DNA from: Mesorhizobium sp.
GTDB taxonomy: Bacteria > Pseudomonadota > Alphaproteobacteria > Rhizobiales > Rhizobiaceae
DNA length: 54,244 nucleotides
Reading direction: 5' to 3'
Assembly (NCBI GenBank): GCA_027492275.1
Contig: JAPUFC010000070.1
Coordinates: 1-54,244, forward strand
Shown here: in pieces, positions 1-8,671 of the stretch
Layout: every line of letters begins with the position of its first letter
Position numbering within the stretch: the first letter of the stretch is position 1
Notes under the pieces: generated by a model
The model's input: the letters and a program-made list of their open reading frames with translations, nothing else
The model's database searches: none
Told to the model about the DNA's origin: nothing
Position numbers and translations under genes: made by a program

Positions 1-1
1 G

Positions 2-805
2 CCGATGATAGAGCGCTACTTCACCTGGGTCTCCGGCATGTTCGTCGGCGATTTCGGCTATTCCTTCGCTTATGAGCTGCCGGTGACGGCGGTGGTCGGC
101 GACCGGCTTTTCCTCACCATCGTCGTCAGTTTCGCCACCATCATCTTCACCTGGCTGATCGCCTTTCCGATCGGCATCTATTCGGCGCTGCGCCAGTATA
201 GCTGGGGCGACTACGGCTTCACCTTCCTCGGCCTGCTGGGGCTGGCGACGCCCAATTTCCTGCTGGCGCTGGTGCTGATGTACCTCGCCAACGTCTGGTT
301 CGGCACCTCGATCGGCGGCCTTGTCGATCCGCAGTTCGTCGATCAGCCCATGAGCTGGGCGAAGTTCCACTCGGTCCTCAGCCATCTGTGGATACCGGTG
401 CTCGTCATCGGCACCGCCGGCACGGCCGGCATGATCCGGCGCATCCGCGCCAACCTGCTGGACGAGCTTCAGAAGCAGTATGTGACGACCGCCCGCGCCA
501 AGGGCCTGCATCCGTTCCGGGCGCTGGTGAAATACCCGCTGCGCATGTCGCTCAACTTCTTCATCTCCGACATCGGCTCCATCCTGCCGGCCGTCATCTC
601 CGGCGCGGAGGTGGTGGCGATCGTGCTGTCGCTGGAGACCACGGGCCCGCTGCTGATCGCCGCGCTGCAGAAGCAGGACATGTATCTGGCGGGCTCCTTC
701 CTCATGTTCCTGTCCCTGCTCACGGTCATCGGCGTGCTCATTTCCGACATCGCACTCGCCTGGCTCGACCCGCGCATCCGGCTCAGCGGCGGCGCCCGCA
801 AATGA
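2..805 (+). CDS. ABC importer permease, DppB/OppB type (5' partial)
   Basis: Inner-membrane permease of a peptide/nickel-type (PepT family) ABC importer. The visible part has about five hydrophobic segments and, near the middle, the cytoplasmic coupling motif (ARAKG followed by a proline/arginine-rich stretch) that contacts the ATPase subunit. The family normally has 305-360 residues and begins with a membrane segment followed by a periplasmic loop; only 266-268 are seen and that first segment is missing, so the gene starts before base 1 and the ATG at 5 is internal. The stop overlaps the next permease as ATGA, implying translational coupling. The solute could be a peptide, opine or oligosaccharide; nothing here decides it. 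Confidence 0.9.
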   Translation, partial: PMIERYFTWVSGMFVGDFGYSFAYELPVTAVVGDRLFLTIVVSFATIIFTWLIAFPIGIYSALRQYSWGDYGFTFLGLLGLATPNFLLALVLMYLANVWFGTSIGGLVDPQFVDQPMSWAKFHSVLSHLWIPVLVIGTAGTAGMIRRIRANLLDELQKQYVTTARAKGLHPFRALVKYPLRMSLNFFISDIGSILPAVISGAEVVAIVLSLETTGPLLIAALQKQDMYLAGSFLMFLSLLTVIGVLISDIALAWLDPRIRLSGGARK

Positions 806-1971
806 GCCTGCCGCCCAACGTCGAGCCCCTGCCGCACACGGTCTCCGAGGCACCCTTCGATCCGGAGGCGATCTACAGCTACTCGCCCGCGCAGCGGCAG
901 CTTTTCGAGGCCTCGCAGCTTCGCCTGATGTGGTGGAAGTTCAAGCGCCACAAGCCGGCGCTGATCTCCGCCGTCTTCCTCGGCATCCTCTATCTGATGA
1001 TCCTGATCTGCGAATGGCTGGCGCCCTACAATCTGCACACCCGCCATCCGACGAACATCTATTCCCCGCCGCAGCGCGTGCACATCTTCCATGACGGCGC
1101 GCTTCGCGCCCCGTTCGTCTACGGGCTCGACTACAAGCTGAACATGGAGACGCTGAAGCGCGAATACACGCCCAACCCGAACAAGGTGCAGACCATCCGC
1201 TGGTTCTGCGGCGGCGACAAATACGAGTTCTGGGGCCTGGTCGCGTCCGATTTCCACATCGCCTGCCCGGCGAAGGGCGGCACGCTGTTCCTGCTCGGCA
1301 CCGACCGGCTCGGCCGCGACGTGCTGTCGCGCATCATCTACGGCGCGCGCATCTCGCTGACCATCGGCCTGCTCGGCGTCGCCGTCAGCCTGGTGCTCGG
1401 CATCGTCATCGGCGGGCTGGCGGGCTATTACGGCGGCCTGTTCGACACGCTGAGCCAGCGCCTGATCGAGGTCATCCAGTCGATCCCCTCCATCCCGCTC
1501 TGGCTGGCGCTGGCGGCGATCCTGCCGATCACCTGGTCGCCCATCGTGATCTATTTCGGCATCACGGTGATCCTCGGGCTCCTTGACTGGACCGGGCTGG
1601 CGCGAACGGTGCGCTCCAAGCTTCTGGCGCTGCGCGAGGAGGACTATGTGTCGGCGGCGCAGGTCATGGGCGCCGGCACCGGCCGCATCGTCTTCCGCCA
1701 CCTCATTCCCGGCTTCGCCTCCCACCTGATAGCCACCTCCACGATCGCCATCCCGATGATGATCCTCGGCGAGACGACGCTGTCCTTCCTCGGGCTCGGC
1801 CTGCGGCCGCCGATCACGAGCTGGGGCGTGCTGCTCAACGAGGCGCAGAACATCAATGCGGTGGCGCTCTATCCGTGGCTTCTGTGGCCCGTGCTCCCGG
1901 TGATCCTGGTGGTGCTTGCGTATAATTTCCTCGGCGACGGCCTTCGCGACGCGGCCGATCCCTACAAATGA
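802..1971 (+). CDS. ABC importer permease, DppC/OppC type
   Basis: Second permease of the importer, 389 residues. The N-terminal cytoplasmic tail (about 60 residues) leads into one membrane segment, then a periplasmic insert of roughly 90 residues (about residues 72-165, with a C-G-G-D and a later I-A-C-P), then LLGTDRLGRDVLSR and the BPD_transp_1 domain with five more membrane segments. The coupling motif EDYVSAAQVMGAG is intact. It is longer than E. coli DppC (300) because of the insert, which is common in alphaproteobacterial members. The start was chosen at 802 because it overlaps the upstream stop (ATGA) and the protein upstream of it in the open frame is out-of-frame shadow. No ATPase subunit follows; it may lie upstream of the window. 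Confidence 0.92.
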   Translation: MSLPPNVEPLPHTVSEAPFDPEAIYSYSPAQRQLFEASQLRLMWWKFKRHKPALISAVFLGILYLMILICEWLAPYNLHTRHPTNIYSPPQRVHIFHDGALRAPFVYGLDYKLNMETLKREYTPNPNKVQTIRWFCGGDKYEFWGLVASDFHIACPAKGGTLFLLGTDRLGRDVLSRIIYGARISLTIGLLGVAVSLVLGIVIGGLAGYYGGLFDTLSQRLIEVIQSIPSIPLWLALAAILPITWSPIVIYFGITVILGLLDWTGLARTVRSKLLALREEDYVSAAQVMGAGTGRIVFRHLIPGFASHLIATSTIAIPMMILGETTLSFLGLGLRPPITSWGVLLNEAQNINAVALYPWLLWPVLPVILVVLAYNFLGDGLRDAADPYK

Positions 1972-2076
1972 GCCGCCGGCCATGACGAAGGCAGCAAGAC
2001 CGGCCCTTGCCGGCCGGCGATACGGGCTTATGCTGTCCCGCGAGGGGCTTGCTGAGGATTCCGGGGGACGGATGCG

Positions 2077-4761
2077 ATGAGCGACCGCATGGAGCGGAAT
2101 CTCTTCCGGTATATCTGGACCCATTCCAGGCCGCAGCAGATCTGGATCCTGTTCGTCGTCCTGATGTCGATGCCGACCTACTACCTGGCGTTCGATATCC
2201 CGAAGCAGATCGTCAACGGCCCGATCCAGGGCGACGGCTTCCAGGCGCCCGGCGCGACGCAGAAGGTGCTGTCCGTCACGCTGAGCAATCCGTTCGGCGA
2301 CGGTTCCTGGACGGTCTTCGACGGATTCGAGCTGAACCGCATGGGCGCGCTGGTCGCGCTCAGCCTGGCCTTCCTGTTCTACGTGGTCGTCAACGGCCTC
2401 TTCAAGCTCTACATCAACACGTTCAAGGGGCGCCTCGGCGAGCGCATGCTGCGCCGCCTGCGCTACCAGCTCGTCGACCGCGTGCTGCGCTTTCCCATGT
2501 CGCAATACCGGCGCGTGCGCTCCTCCGAGATCGCCACCATGATCAAGGACGAGGTCGATCCGCTCGGCGGCTTCATCGGCGAGGCGCTGGCGACGCCGGC
2601 CTTCCTGGTCGGGCAGGCCTTCACCGCGCTTCTGTTCATCATGCTGCAAAGCTGGCAGCTCGGTTCCGTGGCTCTGGGCATCCTGCTCGTCCAGACGCTG
2701 CTGATTCCCAAGCTGCGCGCGCGCCTGCGCGCCCTTGCGCTCCAGCGCCAGCTCACCGCGCGCGAACTGTCCGGCCGCGTCAGCGAGATCGTCGACGGCG
2801 CCAGCGACATCCGGCTGAATGACGTCACCAATTTCGAGCGCTCCGACGTGTCGGACCGCCTGGCGCGGATTTTCTTCATCCGCTTCGACTTCTACCAGTG
2901 GAAGTTCATGGTGAAGTTCATCAACAACTTCCTGGCGCAGTTCACGCCCTTCGTCTTCTATCTGGGCGGCGGCATCCTGGCGATCCGCGGCAATCTCGAC
3001 ATCGGCCAGCTCGTCGCCGTGATCGCCGCCTACAAGGATCTGCCGGGGCCGATCAAGGAGCTGATCGACTGGGACTACCAGCGCCTCGACGTCCAGGTGA
3101 AGTACCAGCAGGTCGTCAACGCCTTCGACGTGACGCCGCTTGCCCCGGCGGAGGAACAGGCGCTGCAGTCCGGCGAGGTTCCGCATCTCGACGGTCCGAT
3201 CGTGTTCAGCCACGTCACGGCCGTGGACGAATCCGGCAAGACGCTGCTGGAAGGCGTCGACGTGACGATCGGGATCGACGAGTCGGTTGCGGCCCTCGGC
3301 GGCTCCGGCGACGGCGCGGAGGTGCTGGGGGACCTCATCGCGCGGCTGGTGCCGCTGGCGTCGGGCTCTCTGACGGTCGGTTCGACCGCCGTGCAGAACA
3401 TGCCTGAATGGCATATCGGCCGGCGGCTCGGCTATGTCGGGCCGGAGCCCTTCTTCGCCCATGGCACGGCGCGCGAAGCGCTGCTGTCGGGCCTGCGGCA
3501 CGCCCCGTTCCGCCCGGCGCCGCAGGACAAGGCGATGTCGCCGCTCATCGTGCGGGAGGCGCAGGCCTCGGGCAACCCTGTGTTCGACCGGCATGCCGAC
3601 TGGATCAACTACGATGCGGCGGGCGTGTCCGATGCCGAGGAGCTGGCGGAGCGCATCAACGCGATCCTCAGCCTGGTGCACCTGAAGGAGGATTTCTACT
3701 CCTTCGGCCTGCGCACCAAGATGGGCGACGTGACGGGCTCGGGCCTGGACGAGAAATTCCTGGAGGCGCGCCGGCTGTTCGCCGAGCGCATCCGGGCCGG
3801 CGCCAACGCCGCGGATGTCGACGCGTTCGACAAGGAGCGCTTCAACGCGCATCTGACGCTGTTCCAGAACCTCGTCTTCGGCTCCATCTCCTCGCCGGAT
3901 CTGGTGCCGGCGGAGTTTCCGGCCGACAGCCCGCTGTGGAGCTTCCTCGCCTCGCAGAAGCTGGACGAGCCGTTCTACCGGCTGGGGCGGGAGGCCAGCG
4001 CGGTGATCGTCGACCTGTTCGAGGAAGTGTCGGACAACATGAAGATCCTGGAACGGCTCGACCTGATCGAGCCGGCCAGGCTCGGCGACTACAGCGCGGC
4101 GCTGAAACGCACCGAGGGCGTCGGCTTCGCCAACGTGCCCGTGGCCGACCAGCATCGCTTCATCCGCGTGGCGATGGGCTACAACGAATCGCGCCATCGC
4201 CTCGGCCTGCTGAACGACGAGTTGCGCGCCGGCATCGTCGACGCGCGCGCCATCTTCCACGAGCGCCTGCCGGAGCGGATGCGGCCGATTTTCGCCTTCC
4301 ACGAGCCGGACGCGCTCAACCCCTTCGCCTCGGTGCAGGACAACATCCTGTTCGGGCGCATCGCCGACGAGCGCTCCGGGGCGGTCGACCGCGTCAGTGC
4401 GCTGATGCGCGACCTTTTGATCGAGCTCGACCTCGCCTACATCGTGCTCGAACGCGGCCTGACCTACGAGATCGGCTCCGGCGGGCGGCGGCTGTCGCTG
4501 TCGCAGCGCCAGCAGCTCGGCCTGGCCCGCGTGCTGATGCGCCGGCCGGAATTCCTGATCGTCAACCGCAGCCTCAGCGCGCTCGACAACCGCACGGTCG
4601 AGAAGATCATCGAGGCCGTCGTCGACCTGGCGAGGTCGGACGGCTTCGGCGTGCTGTGGACGACATCGGTGGAATCGCACGCGGCGCTTTTTGAGCGTAC
4701 GCTGAAGTTCCAGCGTGGCATGATCGTTTCGGACGAAACGCTGGCGGCCGCGGCGGAATAG
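2077..4761 (+). CDS. Exporter-type ABC protein with fully degenerate ATPase domain
   Basis: 894 residues. Residues 1-330 form an ABC-exporter (type IV) membrane domain with about six hydrophobic segments and long intracellular helices. The nucleotide-binding domain (from about residue 375) is recognisable but every catalytic element is changed. Walker A reads GGSGDGAE (408-415), so the invariant Lys and Ser/Thr are Ala414 and Glu415. The Q-loop Gln is Pro456. The signature LSGGQ is LSLSQ (806-810). The Walker B acidic pair falls in VNRS (829-832). The switch His is absent (TTSVES). Roughly 275 extra residues (about 470-745) are inserted between the two NBD halves. Family knowledge says such a domain should not hydrolyse ATP; a sensing or scaffold role is inference. 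The start has ATG after GGGGGACGG. Genes for a cNMP-domain protein and an MBL hydrolase follow. Confidence 0.85.
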   Translation: MSDRMERNLFRYIWTHSRPQQIWILFVVLMSMPTYYLAFDIPKQIVNGPIQGDGFQAPGATQKVLSVTLSNPFGDGSWTVFDGFELNRMGALVALSLAFLFYVVVNGLFKLYINTFKGRLGERMLRRLRYQLVDRVLRFPMSQYRRVRSSEIATMIKDEVDPLGGFIGEALATPAFLVGQAFTALLFIMLQSWQLGSVALGILLVQTLLIPKLRARLRALALQRQLTARELSGRVSEIVDGASDIRLNDVTNFERSDVSDRLARIFFIRFDFYQWKFMVKFINNFLAQFTPFVFYLGGGILAIRGNLDIGQLVAVIAAYKDLPGPIKELIDWDYQRLDVQVKYQQVVNAFDVTPLAPAEEQALQSGEVPHLDGPIVFSHVTAVDESGKTLLEGVDVTIGIDESVAALGGSGDGAEVLGDLIARLVPLASGSLTVGSTAVQNMPEWHIGRRLGYVGPEPFFAHGTAREALLSGLRHAPFRPAPQDKAMSPLIVREAQASGNPVFDRHADWINYDAAGVSDAEELAERINAILSLVHLKEDFYSFGLRTKMGDVTGSGLDEKFLEARRLFAERIRAGANAADVDAFDKERFNAHLTLFQNLVFGSISSPDLVPAEFPADSPLWSFLASQKLDEPFYRLGREASAVIVDLFEEVSDNMKILERLDLIEPARLGDYSAALKRTEGVGFANVPVADQHRFIRVAMGYNESRHRLGLLNDELRAGIVDARAIFHERLPERMRPIFAFHEPDALNPFASVQDNILFGRIADERSGAVDRVSALMRDLLIELDLAYIVLERGLTYEIGSGGRRLSLSQRQQLGLARVLMRRPEFLIVNRSLSALDNRTVEKIIEAVVDLARSDGFGVLWTTSVESHAALFERTLKFQRGMIVSDETLAAAAE

Positions 4762-4823
4762 GGGATGTTGGTAGCGCATTGGTCAGATAACGCTGCTAGG
4801 ATGGTTGCAGGAAGGGGAACGGC

Positions 4824-5282
4824 ATGAGCCTTGAGGAAGACGCCAAGCTCCTCGCCAAGGTGGAGCTTTTCACCAATGTCGCGCCGAAGCGGCTGAAGCT
4901 GCTCGCGCTCGCCTCCAGCCGCGTGCTCTTCGCGCAGGGGCAGGACATCTGCGTCGAGGGCCAGGAGGGCGAGGAGGCCTTCATCCTCATCTCGGGCGAG
5001 GCGGAGGTGAAGATCAGGGTCGATGGCGGCGCCATGGCGACGGTCGCCACGCTCGGCTGCAACGACATCGTCGGCGAGATGGCGATCCTGCGCGACATGC
5101 CGCGGACCGCGACGGTGACGGCGCTGTCGCCCGTCGCCACGCTGCGGATCGGCAAACAGGATTTTTTGAACCTGCTGCAGGAGTTTCCCGAGGTCGCCGT
5201 GTCCGTCCTGCGGGCGCTGGCCGACCGCCTCGCGCACACCACCAGCGATCTGGCGAAGGCGCGCGCCGCCAGAAGTGCCTGA
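4824..5282 (+). CDS. Cyclic nucleotide-binding domain protein (Crp-like sensor, no DNA-binding domain)
   Basis: 152 residues, essentially one cNMP-binding jelly roll (about residues 15-135). The phosphate-binding cassette region reads GEMAILRDMPRTATVTA, matching the family pattern G-E-(x)-R-T/S-A, so cAMP or cGMP binding is plausible. There is no helix-turn-helix after the domain, hence it is not a complete Crp/Fnr regulator; it resembles regulatory domains that act on partner proteins. The ATG at 4824 is preceded by GGAAGGGG. The gap to the degenerate ABC gene is 62 bases and to the MBL gene 52 bases, all on one strand, which suggests a shared function. The stop codon lies inside a short direct repeat (see findings). 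Confidence 0.88.
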   Translation: MSLEEDAKLLAKVELFTNVAPKRLKLLALASSRVLFAQGQDICVEGQEGEEAFILISGEAEVKIRVDGGAMATVATLGCNDIVGEMAILRDMPRTATVTALSPVATLRIGKQDFLNLLQEFPEVAVSVLRALADRLAHTTSDLAKARAARSA

Positions 5283-5334
5283 GAGACCGGACGTGCCTGA
5301 GACCGGACTTGCCTGAGAAATGAGTTATTGAAGA

Positions 5335-6201
5335 ATGGCCTCGAAGCCTGCAATCGACATACGCTTCTGGGGCGCGCGCGGGTCCTTTCCCATGCCGGGG
5401 CCGCAGGCGCTGGAATTCGGAGGGCACACCTCCTGCGTCGAGGTGCGCGCCGGCGGCCACGTCATGATCTTCGACGCCGGCAGCGGCATCGTGCCGCTGG
5501 GCAAGGCGCTGCTGGACGAGGCGGTCACCGAGATCGACCTCTTTTTCACCCACTGCCACTACGATCACATCATCGGCCTGCCCTATTTCCTGCCGGCCTT
5601 CTGGGACAAGGTGCGCTTTCGCATCTGGGCCGGCCACATGCAGGACGGCTCGTCGCCCGAGGATCTGGTCGCCGGCATCTTCCGCCCGCCCTATTTCCCC
5701 ATCACCAAGGACTGGATGCGGGCCAAGGTGGAGTACCGGCGCTTCACCCCCGGCGACGTGCTGGAACCGGCGCCCGGTATCCGGCTGGTCACCGGCTCTC
5801 TGCGCCACCCCAACGGCGCCGTCGGCTACCGCATCGAATATGGCGGGGCGGTGTTCTGCTACCTGACCGACTTCGAGCATGACGACGGGCCGGGCGACGC
5901 CGAGATCCGCAGGCTGGCGAAGGATGCGGACCTTGCGGTGCTGGACGCCACCTACACGCCGGAGGAATATCCGCATTTCAAGAATTTCGGCCATTCGACC
6001 TGGCTGCATTGCGGCAGGCTGTGCGCCGAGGCCGGCGTCGAGCGCTGGGGCCTCTTCCACCACATGCACCAGCGTTCCGATCCCGACCTCCACGTCATCG
6101 AGAAGCGGGCGCAGGAGCAGTTTCCCAACGCCTTCGCCGTGCGCGAGGGGCAGCGCATCCACCTCGTCGGCAAGGCCGCCAACGCGCGGGTGAAATCATA
6201 G
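5335..6201 (+). CDS. MBL-fold metallo-hydrolase
   Basis: 288 residues of the metallo-beta-lactamase superfamily (COG1235/PhnP-like group). The di-metal motif HCHYDH is seen at about residues 74-79, preceded by FDAGSG, with a later YLTDFEHD and a C-terminal HHMHQ supplying further metal ligands. No signal peptide, so cytoplasmic. Relatives cleave phosphodiesters, including cyclic phosphates; with a cyclic-nucleotide-binding protein directly upstream, a cyclic nucleotide or related phosphodiester is an attractive substrate, but that is inference. The end overlaps the stop of the convergent deacetylase gene by six bases. Confidence 0.9.
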   Translation: MASKPAIDIRFWGARGSFPMPGPQALEFGGHTSCVEVRAGGHVMIFDAGSGIVPLGKALLDEAVTEIDLFFTHCHYDHIIGLPYFLPAFWDKVRFRIWAGHMQDGSSPEDLVAGIFRPPYFPITKDWMRAKVEYRRFTPGDVLEPAPGIRLVTGSLRHPNGAVGYRIEYGGAVFCYLTDFEHDDGPGDAEIRRLAKDADLAVLDATYTPEEYPHFKNFGHSTWLHCGRLCAEAGVERWGLFHHMHQRSDPDLHVIEKRAQEQFPNAFAVREGQRIHLVGKAANARVKS

Positions 6202-6939
6202 GGCGGCGAAGGGCTCGACCCAGCGCGCCACGCCGCTGTCGCCGAGCAGCCCCGCCAGATCCTCGATGACCGACCACACCGCCTCGTCATGCGCCAGATG
6301 GTGCGTCAGCAGCCCGTAGGGTTCGGCCGCATCGGTCCGCCCGGTGCGGCGAAGGGCGAGGTCGGAGGCGATCTGCGCGACCAGCCGCCCCGTCGCGACG
6401 GCGCTGCGGCCGCCATGCCAGTCGATCGGGTCGACATGCGTGTTGACCTCGGCGAGGCCGGGCGCGGCACGCGGTCCGAAACGCGACAGGGCGCGGAAGC
6501 CTTGCGCGGGCAGGGCCGCCGGCAGGTCGGGTGCGATCCGGTTCCAGGGCGGCACGAAGACCGGCAGGGCGCAAGGACCAAAAAGCGCCTCGATGCGCAT
6601 TAGGCCGGCTTCCGCCTCCCGCACGAGGTCCGGCAGGGGACGGTGCGCCCCGAACTCGGCCTTCTTCGCGCTCTCCGGAGCATGGTTGGCGTGCGCCCAT
6701 CCGTGCACCAGTGCCAGCACGCCGGCGTTCTGCCGCAGGCGCTGCGCCAGTTCCGCCGTGGCATGGCGCGGGATGACGGCCAGATGCAGCGGCGCGCCGA
6801 GGCCGGCGGCCAGCGCGATCAGACGCTCCAGCGCGGGCGTCGGTTCGACGGCGTCGTCGTCGCGCCACCAGAGCGGCAGGCCCAGTCCCGCGTCGCGCCA
6901 GCGCGCCAGTTCCTCCCGCAGCGGTGCATATGCCGTCAT
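6196..6939 (-). CDS. Polysaccharide deacetylase-like protein
   Basis: 247 residues with a compact NodB-like (carbohydrate esterase 4-type) barrel. Visible motifs: WWRDDDA near the N-terminus (the acid pair), HGWAHANH (metal-binding His pair) at about residue 90, and a PPWNR strand at about 145. No signal peptide is visible, so it probably acts on a cytoplasmic, lipid-linked or nucleotide-linked sugar, or in the envelope with help from another protein. It is the last gene of a minus-strand operon; its start overlaps the stop of the upstream glycosyltransferase (ATGA), which fixes the start at 6939. Probable role: removes acyl groups from a glycan made by the neighbouring glycosyltransferases. 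Confidence 0.75.
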   Translation of the reverse strand: MTAYAPLREELARWRDAGLGLPLWWRDDDAVEPTPALERLIALAAGLGAPLHLAVIPRHATAELAQRLRQNAGVLALVHGWAHANHAPESAKKAEFGAHRPLPDLVREAEAGLMRIEALFGPCALPVFVPPWNRIAPDLPAALPAQGFRALSRFGPRAAPGLAEVNTHVDPIDWHGGRSAVATGRLVAQIASDLALRRTGRTDAAEPYGLLTHHLAHDEAVWSVIEDLAGLLGDSGVARWVEPFAAL

Positions 6940-8078
6940 GGGCGGTCCCGCAGCGCAGCGAGGATGAGGCGGCCGCTCTCGGCCGCGCCGTCGAGATTGA
7001 TGCCCGCCACGGTCGGCCTCCCGATCCGCAAGGCACGATGCACGGCGTCGGCGAGCGCCTGCGGCGAGAGCGCCCCATCCTCCACCAGCGAAAACCCGAA
7101 GCGCGCGGCAAGCAGCCGGGCGCGGATGGTCTGCTCCACCTCGCCGCCCTCGGCGAACGGCACGAAGACGCCGGGCACGCCGGCCCGCATCCAGTCGATC
7201 GCGGTGTTGTAGCCGCAATGGCCGACCGCCGCCGCGCAACGCCGCAGCAGCGCGCGATAGTCTGCGCGCACGGGCTCGACCGCCACCGGCAGTCCCTGCG
7301 CCAGCTCGGCGACGCGTTCGCACTGCGCGCCTGCGTCCGCGCCGCCAACCAGCAGCCGCCAACGCATGGCGTCCGAAAGCCGCGCCGCGCCGACCGCCGT
7401 CTCAAACAGCCTGCGCCCCACCGGGCCGCCGCCCGCCGTGACGAGGATTTCGCCGCCCGGTTCCTCGCCGCCGGGCTCCTCGCCCCCGGCGGCGGCGATG
7501 AAGCCGGTGTAGCGCAGCATCGCCGCGACGTCGGGCGTGACCGGCCAGCTCGTCTCCAGCGGTATGACCGCCGGGTCGGAATGGACGAGCACGCCGTCAT
7601 AGAAGCGGCCGAGCATCGTGCGCGTGCGCATCGCCTTCTTTTCGCTCGACGGCGGCGCGAGCACGTCCCGCACCGACGCGAACACGATCGGCGGACGGGG
7701 CGCATCCTTGAGCGCGGCCAGGCCGGCCTCGAACTCCTCCGCCAGGGCCCGGCGACCGAACGGGAAAAGCTCGGTGATCGCCACGTCGGGCCGCGTCCGG
7801 CCGAGCGTTTCCACCAGCGCCGAGCGACGCCCGCCGAGATAGGCCGGCCCCGCCCGCTCGCCGCGATCGTCCAGCAGGTTGACGAAATCGGTGCCGTCGG
7901 CGCGCAGCGGCGGAAGCTGCACGACATCGATGCCGGTCCTGTCCAGATGATCCGCCGGCATGCCGCCGGAAATGAGCTGGACCGACATGTCCATCGCGCG
8001 CAGCGCCTTGGCCAGCGTCAGCATGCGGCTGAGATGGCCGGTGCCGAGCAGATGCGTGACGATGATCGAGACGCGCAT
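6936..8078 (-). CDS. Glycosyltransferase, GT-B fold, MurG/GT28-like
   Basis: 380 residues. The N-terminus (HLLGTGHLSRM) is the glycine-rich acceptor loop typical of MurG/UDP-glycosyltransferases, and the C-terminal half carries a TAGGGPVG strand-loop and the GHCGYNTAIDWMRAGVP donor-binding segment, followed by a Q/E-rich end of the site (EQTIRARLL). A short acidic glycine/proline repeat (GGEEP twice) sits in the interdomain linker and reflects an in-frame DNA repeat. The operon context (one-base TGATG overlap with the phosphatase gene) suggests it adds a sugar during assembly of a surface glycan. Donor and acceptor are unknown. It is distantly similar in design to the first gene of the operon, so the operon holds two GT28-like enzymes. 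Confidence 0.83.
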   Translation of the reverse strand: MRVSIIVTHLLGTGHLSRMLTLAKALRAMDMSVQLISGGMPADHLDRTGIDVVQLPPLRADGTDFVNLLDDRGERAGPAYLGGRRSALVETLGRTRPDVAITELFPFGRRALAEEFEAGLAALKDAPRPPIVFASVRDVLAPPSSEKKAMRTRTMLGRFYDGVLVHSDPAVIPLETSWPVTPDVAAMLRYTGFIAAAGGEEPGGEEPGGEILVTAGGGPVGRRLFETAVGAARLSDAMRWRLLVGGADAGAQCERVAELAQGLPVAVEPVRADYRALLRRCAAAVGHCGYNTAIDWMRAGVPGVFVPFAEGGEVEQTIRARLLAARFGFSLVEDGALSPQALADAVHRALRIGRPTVAGINLDGAAESGRLILAALRDRP

Positions 8079-8671
8079 CACACGGCTTCCCTGAGCCGCA
8101 CCGGCTCGCCGTGGAGGGCGAGCCTCCCGTCTTCGCCCCGCTCGATCACGTAAAGCCGCCGGCGCTTGATCGCGAACGGGCAGGGGCCGGAAAAATCCCA
8201 GCCCGCGGCGCGCGCCATGAGCACGCGCATCACGCCGATATGGGTGACGGCGAGCGTGTCGCGGTCTAGCGTTGCCAGCCACGATCGCAGCCGCAGCCAG
8301 AGCCGGCGCGGCGTTTCCCCGCCCGGCGGCTGGAAATCCCATCCCCAGTCCTCGACATGCCTGTAGCCGGAGGCCGGATCGGCGAGCAGGTCCTCGCCGC
8401 GAAGCCCTTCCCAGCGGCCCCAGTCCATCTCGGCCAGCGCGGGCACGATCGTCGGCTCGTCTCCGGTCAGCAGCCGCGCCGTCTCCGATGCGCGAGCCAG
8501 GGGGCTCGACGCGACCGCGAAATGCTCGAAGCCCGGCGGCAGGCCAAGGCGCGCCAGCGCCGCGCCTGCCTCCGAGTCGAGCGGAATGTCGGTGCGGCCC
8601 TGGATGCGCCCGGCTCGGTTCCACGCCGTCTTCTCGTGGCGCAGCAGGGCGATGCGGACGGGCCTGCTCAC
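8078..8671 (-). CDS. Histidine phosphatase family protein
   Basis: 197 residues of the phosphoglycerate-mutase-like histidine phosphatases. The phosphohistidine motif is LLRHE (R11-H12-E13), the acid is within EMDWGRWEG, and the second catalytic His is in VTHIGVMR. The start is a GTG at 8671: its GTGA overlaps the stop of the upstream glycosyltransferase, repeating the coupling seen through the operon, and RHE would otherwise lie too far from any ATG. In a glycosyltransferase operon a sugar-phosphate or polyprenyl/nucleotide-sugar-linked phosphatase activity is plausible (compare the AlgC/CobC-like variety of the family), but the substrate cannot be read from sequence. Confidence 0.88.
   Translation of the reverse strand: MSRPVRIALLRHEKTAWNRAGRIQGRTDIPLDSEAGAALARLGLPPGFEHFAVASSPLARASETARLLTGDEPTIVPALAEMDWGRWEGLRGEDLLADPASGYRHVEDWGWDFQPPGGETPRRLWLRLRSWLATLDRDTLAVTHIGVMRVLMARAAGWDFSGPCPFAIKRRRLYVIERGEDGRLALHGEPVRLREAV

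Noticed and set aside
2077-4761. Interpreting the degenerate ABC gene as a decaying pseudogene
   Set aside because: The frame is open for 894 codons, has a proper start, ends neatly before a linked gene and keeps the membrane domain; random decay would have introduced stops or frameshifts. Comparison with orthologs is still needed.
469-4779. Minus-strand open frame of 1436 codons opposite the ABC genes
   Set aside because: It is the antisense shadow of the permease and pseudo-ABC genes; composition is His/Arg/Gln/Asp-rich and repetitive as expected from reverse reading of GC-rich codons, with no domain.
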